The notes under the pieces were generated by a model, which saw only the letters and a list, made by a program, of their open reading frames with translations, was not told the DNA's origin and did no database searches. A stretch of 64,000 bases of DNA from Mytilus edulis. Taxonomy: Eukaryota; Mollusca; Bivalvia; Mytilida; Mytilidae. The stretch covers positions 48,885,062 through 48,949,061 of the forward strand of contig NC_092346.1 of the NCBI RefSeq assembly GCF_963676685.1. The letters run 5' to 3'. Position numbers and translations under genes: made by a program. This document shows positions 21,401 to 28,789 of the stretch, piece by piece. Position 1 is the first letter of the stretch, and each line of letters opens with the position of its first letter.

Positions 21401-23796
21401 TTTTATGATAACTAGATACTAACATTGCCATTTTTTTTATTCGAGCATAACACAGATAAAATTTATAGAAGATTTGAAAATATTTTAAAATTTCATACCA
21501 GTAACCGGCAAATTTCGGTATGAATGATACTAACAAATTGAACGAATGATATAAATAACACTTACTCATACATACCAGCTGTTTATGTTGATTTTTAAAA
21601 AAAACTTACAGAGGGCAATATCATTGACTGTGTGATGTTAACGGAAACAAAAAACTTACATTTTTGGCTTTAGCACATCGATACATAAATAGAGTTTTAT
21701 TACAACACATTAATTTTTCAGGATTTATGTCTCACCACATTATCGCTGACGATGTGTGCTACATGTACTTACCATAACTTGACACCTCACATATCGCCAC
21801 TGAAGATGAAGAAAAAAAAATCCAATTAAGATTACAAAACAAATACTATTATAGGAAACGTAAAATGTCTTAGCTACGAAGTTTTTTAGTAACTCTGAAT
21901 ATGATTCAACCGTTTATAAAAAGGAATTGTGAAATATTATTTCGCTATGAGCAGTCCGTTTTGGTTCAATATTACAACTAAAAACGAATACATCAATGGT
22001 GTGTTATTGACTTTCTTGTCAAATTTACAATAATTGAACACAAAGTCATTTAAATACGATTTTATTAGGACTTCAGTAAACATCTTAACTGGTATGTGAT
22101 AACTAAGACACAATTAAGGTATCTTTTATACACTAACTTTGAACACGGAAAACATTCAAATCCATGGGAAGCTAGCAGTTTACATATTTTTATTCTATGA
22201 AATAAGGTCAAACAGACTGGAAATATTGTCGTTATACGAATGCATATGCTTTTCTGTGAAGTTATATCCATAACTATATTAGCATCAAGTCACTTACTGA
22301 ATGTTTGACGATAATCTCGACGGACAATTGGATTATATTTTAAAACTCACACGGAAAAGTGTTAAACAAACCCTACAGAAATCAAATATTTTTAAAAAAG
22401 CATTTAAAGAATCATTCCAATTTTTACTATTTAACGTTTTTATTTGTACTGTTGTCCTGTCATTTAATTTTTTTTTTTAGTGTAATATTGAACATTGTCA
22501 TTAAAGCGCGAGGTTTGGTTAGCCGCAAAACCATGTTCAAAATGTCCTGTACCAAATCAGGGAAATGACAGTTGTTATTGTAAAGTTCGTTTCTGTGTGT
22601 GTTGCATTAAAGTGTTTCTGTTGTGTCATTCTTCTCCTCCTATATTTGATGTGTTTCCTTCAGTTTTAGTTTGTAACCCGGATTATGTAAATGCAAAAAT
22701 TATAGTTTAAATCGTAGGATGCCAATCGTTTCAAAACGTAACTATTTGTTTGCAAAAAGCAATACATAGTTACTTCCACATGTTCTAGAAGATTTTCGTT
22801 TAGGTTAATGACATCCTTCTTATATATTTTCCGAAATTAATCATAATATGTCTATAAATGTGATACTGGCTGTTATGTGCTATCTTCGCGCGCTAACGTC
22901 GCGTGATTTAATGTGTAAAAGTATGATACAATCGTTTAATGCACAATTGGTTTTGGTAGATAATTGTAACTAATTACATTTCTCGGGCACGATACTCGGA
23001 TTATGGAATCAAATCAATTGCTATCTTCTGTTTCTGTACATATGTGGTTAAGACTCTTGAAACTCGTATATTCGCCTAGGCCACAGTCCATCGACTCCGT
23101 GAATTTAAGTTTTTCAAATTCAACATGTTTACCTCATTAAAAGACAGTAAGTTGTATCATAGTTTAATCACGACATTCGCGTTATCCTGAACGTTTTATA
23201 AATCAAACATCTTGGGTTCAATGCAGGATCCTTAATCATTCGTTACTATTCGATATTATTCATGTCATTGATGTTTTATAAGCATGTTACCATTGATAAT
23301 AATTAACAGCTCTTCGCATTTTATAGCCGCCTCTACTTGAATATTTCTTTAAGCTAATCTTGTAATTGATGAATAATTGTGTAAATAAATGTCAATAAAC
23401 TGGACATGAAATTGCACTGTAAAAGAAGGGCGAAAGATACCAAAGGGACAGTCAATCCTGTGAATCTTCATGTGAAAATTATGTCGGATCCTAACATTGA
23501 AACGGGTCTAGAATAATATATAGGCCAGAATGCATTGTCTAGCTGAATCATACATTGGAAGAAATTACTTTACATGACATACGAAACATTAATGGTTACA
23601 TATGAAAAGCGGTTGGCCAAATGATGTCTTCTATATCTAAATGAATTATCGATATTTAAGAATATACCTTTTGAGAACGACCAAATTGTTGTCTAATTCT
23701 TTAATTTATATGTGCGTCATTATGATAGAAATTCAAGAAATATAATTAACTACCTGCAAGTGCAATAGCCAGAAGAAGACGTATCCCGTGAGCCAT
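6277..23796 (-). CDS. Secreted modular A/B protein gene (minus-strand paralogue), 19 exons, partly decayed
   Basis: Exons from 5' to 3': 23754-23796, 22298-22345, 21773-21799, 20568-20669, 19947-20072, 16478-16756, 15909-16034, 15472-15591, 14944-15069, 14305-14433, 13610-13735, 12252-12380, 11515-11640, 10868-10988, 9905-10030, 9322-9450, 8381-8506, 7049-7177 and 6336-6461. All have AG/GT borders in phase 1. A modules are 42 residues with C-x11-C-x9-C and conserved FYSLW, CYTRYHS and LRTQGLF. B modules are 40-43 residues ending in YYNRYHGFRIVxxxFxYNGLG. A signal peptide implies secretion. Exon 13 has a stop and exon 14 a frameshift, so the full model cannot be translated unless both are skipped. 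No named family recognised. A structural or adhesive extracellular role is inferred from composition and from the plus-strand paralogue at 43.2-56.0 kb. Confidence 0.75.
7049..7177 (-). CDS. Modular gene (-) exon 18: B module
   Basis: 43 codons, GHGIEVNRLSTRSISGHP... ending IANSQFAYNGIG. Donor GTAAGT, acceptor TTTCGTTAAG. Confidence 0.85.
7342..8092 (-). mobile_element. 5'-truncated copy of the Naiad-type Penelope-like element (3' tail only)
   Basis: Matches 27885-28640 in order: 'gagaatggaaatgg' end, 'ggccagaggctcctgacttg' block, 'aagtccgagtctgatgtcag' block and 'gcaatttttaatgacc' near the truncated RT end. The paralogous intron at about 9600-9640 reads straight from 'gagtctatgga' to 'acattataa', an empty site that fixes the insertion limits. 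Contains a small internal duplication near 7660-7735. Confidence 0.8.
8381..8506 (-). CDS. Modular gene (-) exon 17: A module
   Basis: 42 codons, AYRLSCSSQRFYSLWGNC... ending LRTQGLFAPYGG. Intact; it contains no Met codon and is easily overlooked. Confidence 0.85.
8915..9105 (+). repeat. ~190-base insertion with a 'cgaaatgcgcatctggtgca' motif
   Basis: The paralogous intron at 6826-6845 lacks it. It begins near 'ttgtcgaaatgcgcatctgg', related to the second half of the hammerhead-like block at 13509-13547, but without a CTGATGA box. Confidence 0.5.
9322..9450 (-). CDS. Modular gene (-) exon 16: B module
   Basis: 43 codons, GHGVGVNRFSTRSISGHP... ending IVNSQFAYNGIG. Donor GTAAGT. Nearly identical to exon 18, introns included, showing recent duplication. 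Confidence 0.85.
9905..10030 (-). CDS. Modular gene (-) exon 15: A module
   Basis: 42 codons, AYRLACNSQRFYRLWGDC...; third Cys in SRSRCFGYLRTLGLF. If the donor is not used the frame stays open for about 18 more codons ending LKIN-stop. Confidence 0.8.
10370..10475 (+). repeat. Retroelement tail fragment
   Basis: Contains 'agccatggcgctgtcag' and 'gactgtccctttggtatctt', as in the reverse of 57480-57540. Confidence 0.5.
10568..10849. mobile_element. MITE with TTAA ends, copy 1
   Basis: Terminal inverted repeats read GGTGGTACCCAACACT on the left and the complement, with one mismatch, on the right (AGTGTTAGGTACCACC). Both are bordered by TTAA, fitting a TTAA target-site duplication. No coding capacity. 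A second, decayed copy is at 24446-24715. Confidence 0.75.
10868..10988 (-). pseudogene. Modular gene (-) exon 14: B module with 8-base deletion
   Basis: 121 bases instead of 129. Compared with exon 12, eight bases after GHGIG are missing, which shifts the frame and ends it within the exon. The donor is also weak (GTTAGT). Together with exon 13 this forms one decayed A/B pair. Confidence 0.75.
11515..11640 (-). pseudogene. Modular gene (-) exon 13: A module with in-frame stop
   Basis: Still 126 bases with both splice sites, but the first Cys codon is TGA instead of TGT (GYRLS-stop-SSQRF). Cys 2 and 3 are intact. Either the gene ends here in this haplotype, the exon is skipped (skipping a symmetric exon keeps frame), or the base is a sequencing error. 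Confidence 0.8.
11679..11695 (-). pseudogene. Stub of an A exon (acceptor plus five full codons)
   Basis: A second acceptor (TTATGACAG) followed by codons for AYRLSC lies upstream of exon 13, then runs into normal intron sequence. The break falls at 'actacatgaca', shared by exon and intron text in sister copies, which points to a microhomology-mediated partial duplication. Confidence 0.5.
12252..12380 (-). CDS. Modular gene (-) exon 12: B module
   Basis: 43 codons, GHGIGINRFNTRSISGHP and then YYNRYHGFRIVDRGFRYNGLG. Intact; donor GTCAGT is weaker than usual. Confidence 0.8.
12587..13235. repeat. Insertion in intron with short repeats and a long palindrome
   Basis: Sister introns at 11170-11230 and 14618-14680 lack this block. 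It holds repeats of 'ccctttatcgcata' and 'ccctttatcacacc' (12650-12735), a CRE-like 'tgacgtca' (12843-12848 region) and inverted arms: 'gatggcaaaatccg' near 13102 and its complement near 13200 around a short loop. The small frames inside it are not genes. Confidence 0.6.
13455..13585 (+). mobile_element. Small dispersed element with hammerhead-like motif
   Basis: The sister intron near 14880-14940 lacks this ~125-base block. It begins near 'ctcttcaactttgtacatg' and ends near 'cctttgataactac'. This is the kind of block that is common in bivalve DNA. Confidence 0.55.
13509..13547 (+). ncRNA. Hammerhead-ribozyme-like core
   Basis: CTGATGA (13509-13515), stem II GTCT/AGAC with loop TATGT, GAAA (13529-13532), stem III CAC/GTG (13533-13535 with 13543-13545) plus the A-T closing pair, then T-A as the cleavage position. 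Stem I cannot be drawn convincingly, so self-cleavage is doubtful. Confidence 0.45.
13610..13735 (-). CDS. Modular gene (-) exon 11: A module
   Basis: 42 codons, AYRLSCSSQRFYSLWGDC... and RNRCFEYMRTQGLFAPYGG. Intact. A small insertion carrying a hammerhead-like motif lies just beyond its donor. Confidence 0.85.
14305..14433 (-). CDS. Modular gene (-) exon 10: B module
   Basis: 43 codons beginning EQSGGFTRFNNRFASG and ending DRGFHYNGLG. Phase 1, donor GTGAGT. Confidence 0.85.
   Translation of the reverse strand, partial: NKAEDLPDSIIDLPVDNILVTTITTIDSTDLESQIEDSITMV
14786..14808. repeat. AT dinucleotide microsatellite
   Basis: Run of (AT)n in an intron of the modular gene. Confidence 0.7.
14944..15069 (-). 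CDS. Modular gene (-) exon 9: A module
   Basis: 42 codons beginning AYRLSCSSQRFYSLWGDC; all three Cys present at 11 and 9 spacing; ends LFAPFGG. Acceptor TTATGACAG, donor GTAATA. Confidence 0.85.
15472..15591 (-). CDS. Modular gene (-) exon 8: B module
   Basis: 40 codons, GHGIGIGRRFINGPQISY, then a Tyr-rich stretch (YYYRYHGFRIVDSRFYYNGLG). No Cys. Donor GTAAGT. Confidence 0.85.
15909..16034 (-). CDS. Modular gene (-) exon 7: A module
   Basis: 42 codons, TYQLTCSSSQFYSLWGEC..., with the third Cys in SRSRCFEYLRTQ. Acceptor TTTATTTCAG, donor GTAATA. Confidence 0.85.
16478..16756 (-). CDS. Modular gene (-) exon 6: expanded His-rich B module
   Basis: 93 codons. It begins EHSSCSKLLGHTSRGH, then tandem 11-residue units of the type HGHHISHHPII, and ends with the normal B module (YYNRYHGFRIVDSRF). 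The His expansion comes from a ~33-base minisatellite inside the exon. HGHH clusters are candidate Zn/Cu/Ni-binding sites. Strong acceptor (TTTTTTCTCTTGTAG) and donor (GTAAGT), phase 1. Confidence 0.8.
17280..18268 (-). repeat. 3' untranslated tail of the Penelope-like element, with tandem units
   Basis: Lies directly 3' of the RT frame. 17870-18240 holds roughly four diverged units of about 110-130 bases ('gttcaaagtatgacgg', 'cataaatgaagagtcacg', 'aacagatttaacagtaaaag'). 17370-17600 is the dispersed tail repeat in reverse. Confidence 0.5.
18269..19850 (-). pseudogene. Penelope-like reverse transcriptase, decayed copy in intron 5 of the modular gene
   Basis: Open from 18982 to 18269, interrupted upstream. 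Visible landmarks: VPADKASNNIVFVCK near 19610-19650, a degraded LYWIPKFHKIPYKQRYI block near 19380-19420, GIPIGTECAPL (motif B region), FRYIDDVLSINN (catalytic YxDD), then SFLDLYLKF and YDKRDDFNFEIINF. No GIY-YIG domain was found next to it. Same orientation as the host gene. Several frame breaks, so inactive. Confidence 0.75.
19947..20072 (-). CDS. Modular gene (-) exon 5: divergent A module
   Basis: 42 codons with the family signature at the exact spacing, C-SRRRLFSLWNN-C-LHRHNTVIQ-C. Acceptor preceded by a long T run (TTTTTTTTTCAG). The most diverged A module of this gene. Confidence 0.75.
20085..20225 (-). repeat. Dispersed tail fragment
   Basis: Contains 'gtaaatggcaaaatcaaaa' and 'attcctgacttggtacatgc', as in 17400-17510. 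Located just upstream of exon 5. Confidence 0.5.
20568..20669 (-). CDS. Modular gene (-) exon 4: first B-type module, with His-rich start and one Cys
   Basis: 34 codons: GSVHHVHHGH, then SCRFQGGYRIVNSRFTYHGN, the standard B ending. Unlike later B modules it has a Cys. Phase 1 at both ends, donor GTAAGT. Confidence 0.7.
21773..21799 (-). CDS. Modular gene (-) exon 3: 27-base mini-exon
   Basis: Nine codons, MAICEVSSY, then a shared Gly codon. Acceptor TTTTCTTCATCTTCAG and donor GTAAGT are both strong. Contains one Cys. Confidence 0.6.
22298..22345 (-). CDS. Modular gene (-) exon 2: short N-terminal segment
   Basis: 16 codons reading VLKYNPIVRRDYRQTF, basic, phase 1 at both ends, acceptor CCGTGTGAG and donor GTAAGT. 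Supported by frame continuity with exons 1 and 3; the acceptor is weak. Confidence 0.55.
22495..22700 (+). repeat. Dispersed repeat related to the micro-exon array
   Basis: Contains 'gttcgtttctgtgtgtgtt', 'gtgtttctgttgtgtc' and 'cagttttagtttgtaaccc', the same blocks found just 5' of each micro-exon at 51.4-54.5 kb. Located in intron 1 of the minus-strand gene. Confidence 0.6.
23754..23796 (-). CDS. Modular gene (-) exon 1: signal peptide
   Basis: ATG at 23794-23796; codes MAHGIRLLLAIALA, then one base of the next codon before the GTAGTT donor. Short basic start and Leu/Ala/Ile core. A TATA box lies 32 bases upstream of the ATG. Confidence 0.8.
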
Positions 23797-23827
23797 GATG
23801 TTGAATGCGATTATGAGAAGAAGATAA

Positions 23828-23834
23828 TTTTATA
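23828..23834 (-). promoter_or_regulatory. TATA box of the minus-strand modular gene
   Basis: TATAAAA on the minus strand, 32 bases upstream of the ATG, giving a very short 5' UTR. The plus-strand paralogue has the same arrangement. Confidence 0.6.
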
Positions 23835-24290
23835 CTGTGTTAACTTTGCCATGTGTTACATTATAATATTGACACAAAATGCTTTGTTTTTGTGTTCATT
23901 TCTACTTATTGTGTTATAACATATGTAACTGCACGAGTAAACTTCCGTGTTCTGTAAATTCAACATGAAAATCAAACCGGATAAAAAAAAGTTACATGCT
24001 CTTGTCTGCGTCAAAAATCGTTTTAACATATGTAGGTGATTGTAGTGGTATACAAATTCTAAAGAATGCATACTTTTTTCTCATACTTTTTTCTTTCATC
24101 TATTTTGCTGACAGTATTGACATAAGAAGGTGAAATAATATTTGTGTATGATGACAATATTCACAAAATTAAAAATAAAGTTGAGTTAGATAATTGTATG
24201 ACCTTTATATATGATAATAACCAAAAGCCCCACTGAATAGTAAACTTTTACTCCGTGTTGACTAAAGTTATGATAAAACGACGTAAATAT
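23835..24290. other. Non-coding, 5' flank of the minus-strand modular gene
   Basis: AT-rich flank beyond the TATA box; no further exon, repeat or promoter element recognised. Confidence 0.4.
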
Positions 24291-24295
24291 ATATG

Positions 24296-24425
24296 CCTTA
24301 CCGAATTGTCACTTATTACCGAGGTTTTACCAACACGAGCAACACGACGGGTACCACACGTGGAGCAGGATCTGCTTACTCTATCGGAGTACCTAATATC
24401 AGCCCGTTTTGGGTAATGCTCTTAT
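24296..24425 (+). repeat. Penelope-like element tail fragment
   Basis: Contains 'gagcaacacgacgggtacc', 'cacgtggagcaggatctgct' and a diverged 'tatcagcccgttttgg', as in the reverse of 57610-57690. Confidence 0.55.
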
Positions 24426-24445
24426 TGCTTATTTTTTACTTGTTT

Positions 24446-24715
24446 GAGGAGGTACCCAACACTTTAACTAACATTAATTTGGCTTGTTTAACCTTCATAA
24501 AATTTGGACAATGTAATTACTTTGACCCTATAAAAATTTCAAAAATTTTGAACCAACCGTTTTGTCAGAAAAATTACACTGGTTATATAGCAGTTTGGCA
24601 AACACCAATTTTGATCATTGAGAAGCTTTTAATATTCCCTTTACAACACAACGTAATTAAAACATTTCGCTGACTTTACAGAGTTATCTCCCTGTAGTGT
24701 TAGGTACCATCTTAT
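24446..24715. mobile_element. MITE with TTAA ends, copy 2 (decayed)
   Basis: Same internal order as the copy at 10568-10849 ('gaggtacccaacact', 'gatcattgagaagctt', 'ttatctccctgtagtgtta'), but the TTAA borders are lost to substitution. Inserted beside a retroelement tail. Confidence 0.7.
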
Positions 24716-25419
24716 CTATTGTTATTCCGTTGAGAACTGATGGATTGTTTTATGTGATATCCATTCAACGTGGCTCAGTACTTAAACATCCCGTCAATGT
24801 GTTTGTATTGTCTTTCATTTTTTGCTGATGTGTTTTAAATATGCGACATTTTGTATTTCTTTGGTTCTCATAACGTGATTCTCTACTTTTAAATTATGAT
24901 ATATTTCTTTTATGAGTTACAAAATACGTTGAACTTCAAACGTAAAAATTATTCAATCGCGTAGTGGAATGAACTATTTGAGGATTCTCATAAATTGAAT
25001 ATAACTTTTGGACTATTTTAAATCTCGGTCTATTTCTGAAATTATTTCTTACATACTTTTGATTTTTAACCCTGTATGCTAACATTGCCTATGGAAAATT
25101 TTAAAAATGTTTGTATAAACATTGAACGACAAATATATGTGACGTTTAAAATTTTCTGACGTCAGACACGCGAATCAATGAATGTGTTTGTAGTTTGTAT
25201 GTCCTGTTAAATTGTTCCTTTTAAAATTGTTACACAATGATGACTGCTGTACCCATATTTTGACTATTTTATTTATTATGTCTGTTTAGTTCCCGCATCA
25301 TTGTAAATAGGCGTTTTTCAATAAAAAAAAAAAAACGTACTTTCTTGTCCCAGCCACTTTTAAAACAATGAGTTTGATTTTTGCAAGTAATGTTTTTGTG
25401 CAGTCAGTACATTGAGTTA

Positions 25420-26370
25420 GATTTAACATTTTAAAGCAAAGAAACAGTTTTTATAGACAGATTGATAAGATATTGATTCGTGAATGGTCCAAAACAACCA
25501 AAAGGGCATGTCCCTAGACCGCCTGTTCAACATTCATACTGTAAAATATCGTAAGAAAATGAATTACTTTTTTACTTAATATAAGTTCTTTAATAATTCA
25601 AAAGTATGCTTAGAGTCAACATATTTTAATAAACAGCTTTTAACATAGGATTTTTAATTTCAGAAGGTGTGTCCCTGACAAAATGTCCACTACGATGTCA
25701 TTAAAATTTGCTAATAAATCAATGTAATTTTTGTTTGCAAGAGATATAAACATTAGGGTCTTACAAAAGAGGAGATGCTTTCATCTGGTCTTAAAACTAT
25801 GAAAAAAATATCAGTGTACAGCTTAATACATGCTTTGATGAATACAGTCAGTCATGTTACTTTTGCAATATAGGGGTTTTGGGGGAAAAATAACACATGT
25901 GAATATGTCCCCTACGAAACGGTCACCTTCGAAACAAGTATGGGAGAAAAACGTTTCGTAGAGGACACGGTTTTGTCAACTATGAAACGCATAAAAATTT
26001 CCACTACGTAACATGAGTTGTACCTTCATATGTGAAGTACTGTCTTATCTTTTTAGATAAAAAATGGTTCTCCAATTAAGAAAAAAATATTTTTTTTCTA
26101 AAATATAAGGTAAACAAACTGGAATGTCAATAGAAAACATTTAAAATTGCAAAAATATGTGTGTTTAGAAGCAGTTTCGTAGGGGAAAAAAGTACTTTTG
26201 AATTATTAAAGAACTTATATTAGGTACAAATAATATTTATTTTTTCATTTTTTTACCATATTTTAGAGTATGAATGTTGAACAGGCGGTCTAGGGACATG
26301 CCATTTTTGGTTCTTTTATCAATCTCTCTAAAAAAAAAAAATCTTTGCTTAAAATTTTTAAAAGTCCCCT
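25420..26370. mobile_element. Foldback element with long inverted termini
   Basis: The left arm (about 25425-25615) and right arm (about 26195-26365) are inverted copies: 'ggcatgtccctagaccgcct' with its complement, the CATTCATAC block, and 'ataagttctttaataattc' with its complement. The middle repeats a motif close to 'gtcccctacgaaac' on both strands. No transposase frame. Confidence 0.65.
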
Positions 26371-26559
26371 ACGAAACAATACACAAATTATGAAAATAAT
26401 ATCATTTTAAAGAGTATTTTATATTGCACTTTTTGTTTACGTCCAGGCCTATATTAGAGGTATTCAAAATAACTCTAGAAATTTAATAGTAGACAAGTTG
26501 ATTTTTCAATTTTGTTTAGGTCTGAAAGGAACGCTTTTATTGAAAATCGCCCAAATATA

Positions 26560-26800
26560 ACGGAATTTGATGAGACTGTCATCAAAGTGAGAGAGTTAGC
26601 GCTATAAACCAGGTTTAATCCACCATTTTCTACATTTGAAAATGCCTGTACCAAGTCATAACAGTTCTTGTTCATTCGTTTTTTTATGTGTTTTGTTATT
26701 TGATTTTGCCATGTGATTATCGACTTTCCGATTAGATTTTCCTCTAAGTTCAGTATTTTTGTGATTTTTACTTTTTTGTATAGACATTAGTTTTAAAAAT
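26560..26800 (+). repeat. Dispersed tail repeat
   Basis: Same blocks as 59395-59610: 'tttgatgagactgtcatc', 'ccaccattttctacat', 'gtaccaagtcat' and 'gttcagtatttttgtg'. Confidence 0.6.
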
Positions 26801-26919
26801 TTTCTACAACTAATGCTCATGCGGTATAATGATTTAAACGAACAAAAAATATGAACCAACAAGATAAGTCGATACACTCAATACCGATAAACTCAATACC
26901 TTTGATTATGCATAGAAAG

Positions 26920-27040
26920 TCAAGTAGGAAAAATACTGAACTCCTATGAAAACGGAAAGTCCTCCATTAAATGCTAAATAAAATGCTCAAACACACCCAT
27001 GGAATGAAAAACAACTGTCTTATTCTTGAATTGGTACATG
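26920..27040 (-). repeat. Dispersed tail repeat, inverted neighbour
   Basis: Reverse-oriented relative of the preceding repeat ('aatactgaactcctatga', 'tcttgaattggtacatgc'). Confidence 0.5.
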
Positions 27041-27059
27041 CAATTGCATATCACTATCA

Positions 27060-27240
27060 TTTCATTATCACTGAACTAGTATATATTTGTTTAGGGGCCA
27101 GCTGAAGGACGCCTCCGGGTGCCGGAATTTCTCGTTGCATTGAAGACCTGTTGGTGACCTTCTGCTGTTGTCTGCTCTATAGTCGGATTGTTGTCTCTTT
27201 GGCACATTCCCCATTTCCATTCACAATTTTATTTCAATAT
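27060..27240 (+). repeat. 3' end of the Naiad-type element, plus orientation
   Basis: 'ggggccagctgaaggacgcc' through 'ccccatttccattcacaatt', the complement of the 27885-28040 end. It lies inverted relative to the main element 650 bases away. Confidence 0.65.
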
Positions 27241-27639
27241 TTAAAGAAGCGTAGATTCAACCCTGTTTTATTTTAAAAACCAATGATTTGTATGGCAGTC
27301 GTATACGATTTTAACAACGTGTGAGTAAATCAAACAGACATAATAGGTAACACTTTATTGGTACAGCAGTTCATATTGTGCTATAATAGTGATGCCTTTA
27401 AAAACAAGTATGTCAATTATGAAAAACAAAACTGACAATTGACATTCTATGGGCAAATGGCATCTGCAAAAATGAAACTAAAAAAGACAAAAATACCCCA
27501 AAAACATAATTACTACAGCACAATAGCAGGATGTATAAATACCGAGCCACGTCAAAAGGACATTACAAAAACAATGAACTAAACAATAAAGGTAAAAAAT
27601 ATACAATAAAAAAACAATAACACTATGACACTCTTAAAA

Positions 27640-27860
27640 TCATCAAAGTCATGGTAGTTTCCGCTGACCTTATTCTTTTTTCACAAAAAGGACGTTGACG
27701 TAAACCTAGTTTATAAACTTTCTGCTCAGACTCTGTTGATGTTTCATAAAACCTGAGTAGCAGTTATAAGCTCCTGAATACCAAAAATGAGTTCGGACAT
27801 GTTAATCCCATATGCATTTAAACGTGTTTCTAAATACCAAAAATGTAATAGTAACATAAA
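27640..27860 (-). pseudogene. Penelope-like RT C-terminal remnant
   Basis: Minus-strand codons resembling the end of the 18.3 kb RT are preserved in scraps ('ataaactttctgctcagact' matches the block at 18430-18450). Preceded by tail-like sequence at 27340-27630. Confidence 0.4.
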
Positions 27861-27884
27861 GGAATATACATTATAAAGCAGTTA

Positions 27885-28640
27885 AATAAAATTGAGAATG
27901 GAAATTGGGAATGTGTCAAAGAGACAACAACCCGACCAAATACAAAAACAACAGCAGAAGGTCACCTACAGGTCTTCAATGTAGCGAGAAAATTCCCGCA
28001 CCCCGAGGCGTCCTTCAGCTGGCCCCTAAACAAATATATACTAGTTCAGTGATAATGAACGCCATACTAATTTCCAAATTGTACACAAGAAACTAAAATT
28101 GAAATAATACAAGACTAAAAAAGGCCAGAGGCTCCTGACTTAGGACAGGCGCAAAAATGACTAAAAAAGGCCAGAGGCTCCTGACTTAGGACAGGCGCAA
28201 AAATGTGGCGGGGTTAAACATGTTTGTGAGATCTAAGCCCTCCCCCTATACCTCTAACCAATGTAGAAAAGTAAACGCATAACAATACGCACATTAAAAT
28301 TCAGTTCAAGAGAAGTCCGAGTCTGATGTCAGAAGATGTAACCAATAAACAAAATGACAATAATAAATAAATAACAACAGACTACTAGCAGTTAACTGAT
28401 ATGCCAGCTCCAGACTTCAATTAAACTGACTGAAAGATTATGATTTCATCATATGAACATCAGGCACAATCCTTCCCGTTAGAGGTTTAGTATTATACCA
28501 TCATAACATATATGAGAAGAACATAACCCGTGTCATGCCAATAACTGTTTTTAGAATAAATGTGTTTAGTTCCGATGCAAAGACCTTATAAGTGACTCAA
28601 TATTATCGCCAAAATATGCAATCTTTAATGACTTGACAAC
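27885..28640 (-). repeat. 3' tail of the Naiad-type element
   Basis: Shared with 7342-8092 (same strand), 41640-42330 and 27060-27240 (opposite strand), and scraps at 3330. A 46-base block ('ggccagaggctcctgactta') is duplicated in tandem at about 28110-28205 in this copy only. Confidence 0.75.
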
Positions 28641-28789
28641 AGTATCGTAATTATATCCCTTCTTGATAAGTCTATTCAAAGGTTTTGTTAGTTTCTGAGG
28701 TGAATACTGACACCGTTGTGCTTTATAAAGAATATTTCCATAACAAATTGGATGTGAAATACCTGAACGTATAAGAAGTCTGCATGTTG

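Noticed and set aside
24293-24673. 126-residue plus-strand frame
   Set aside because: Made of a retroelement tail joined to a MITE; no coding evidence.
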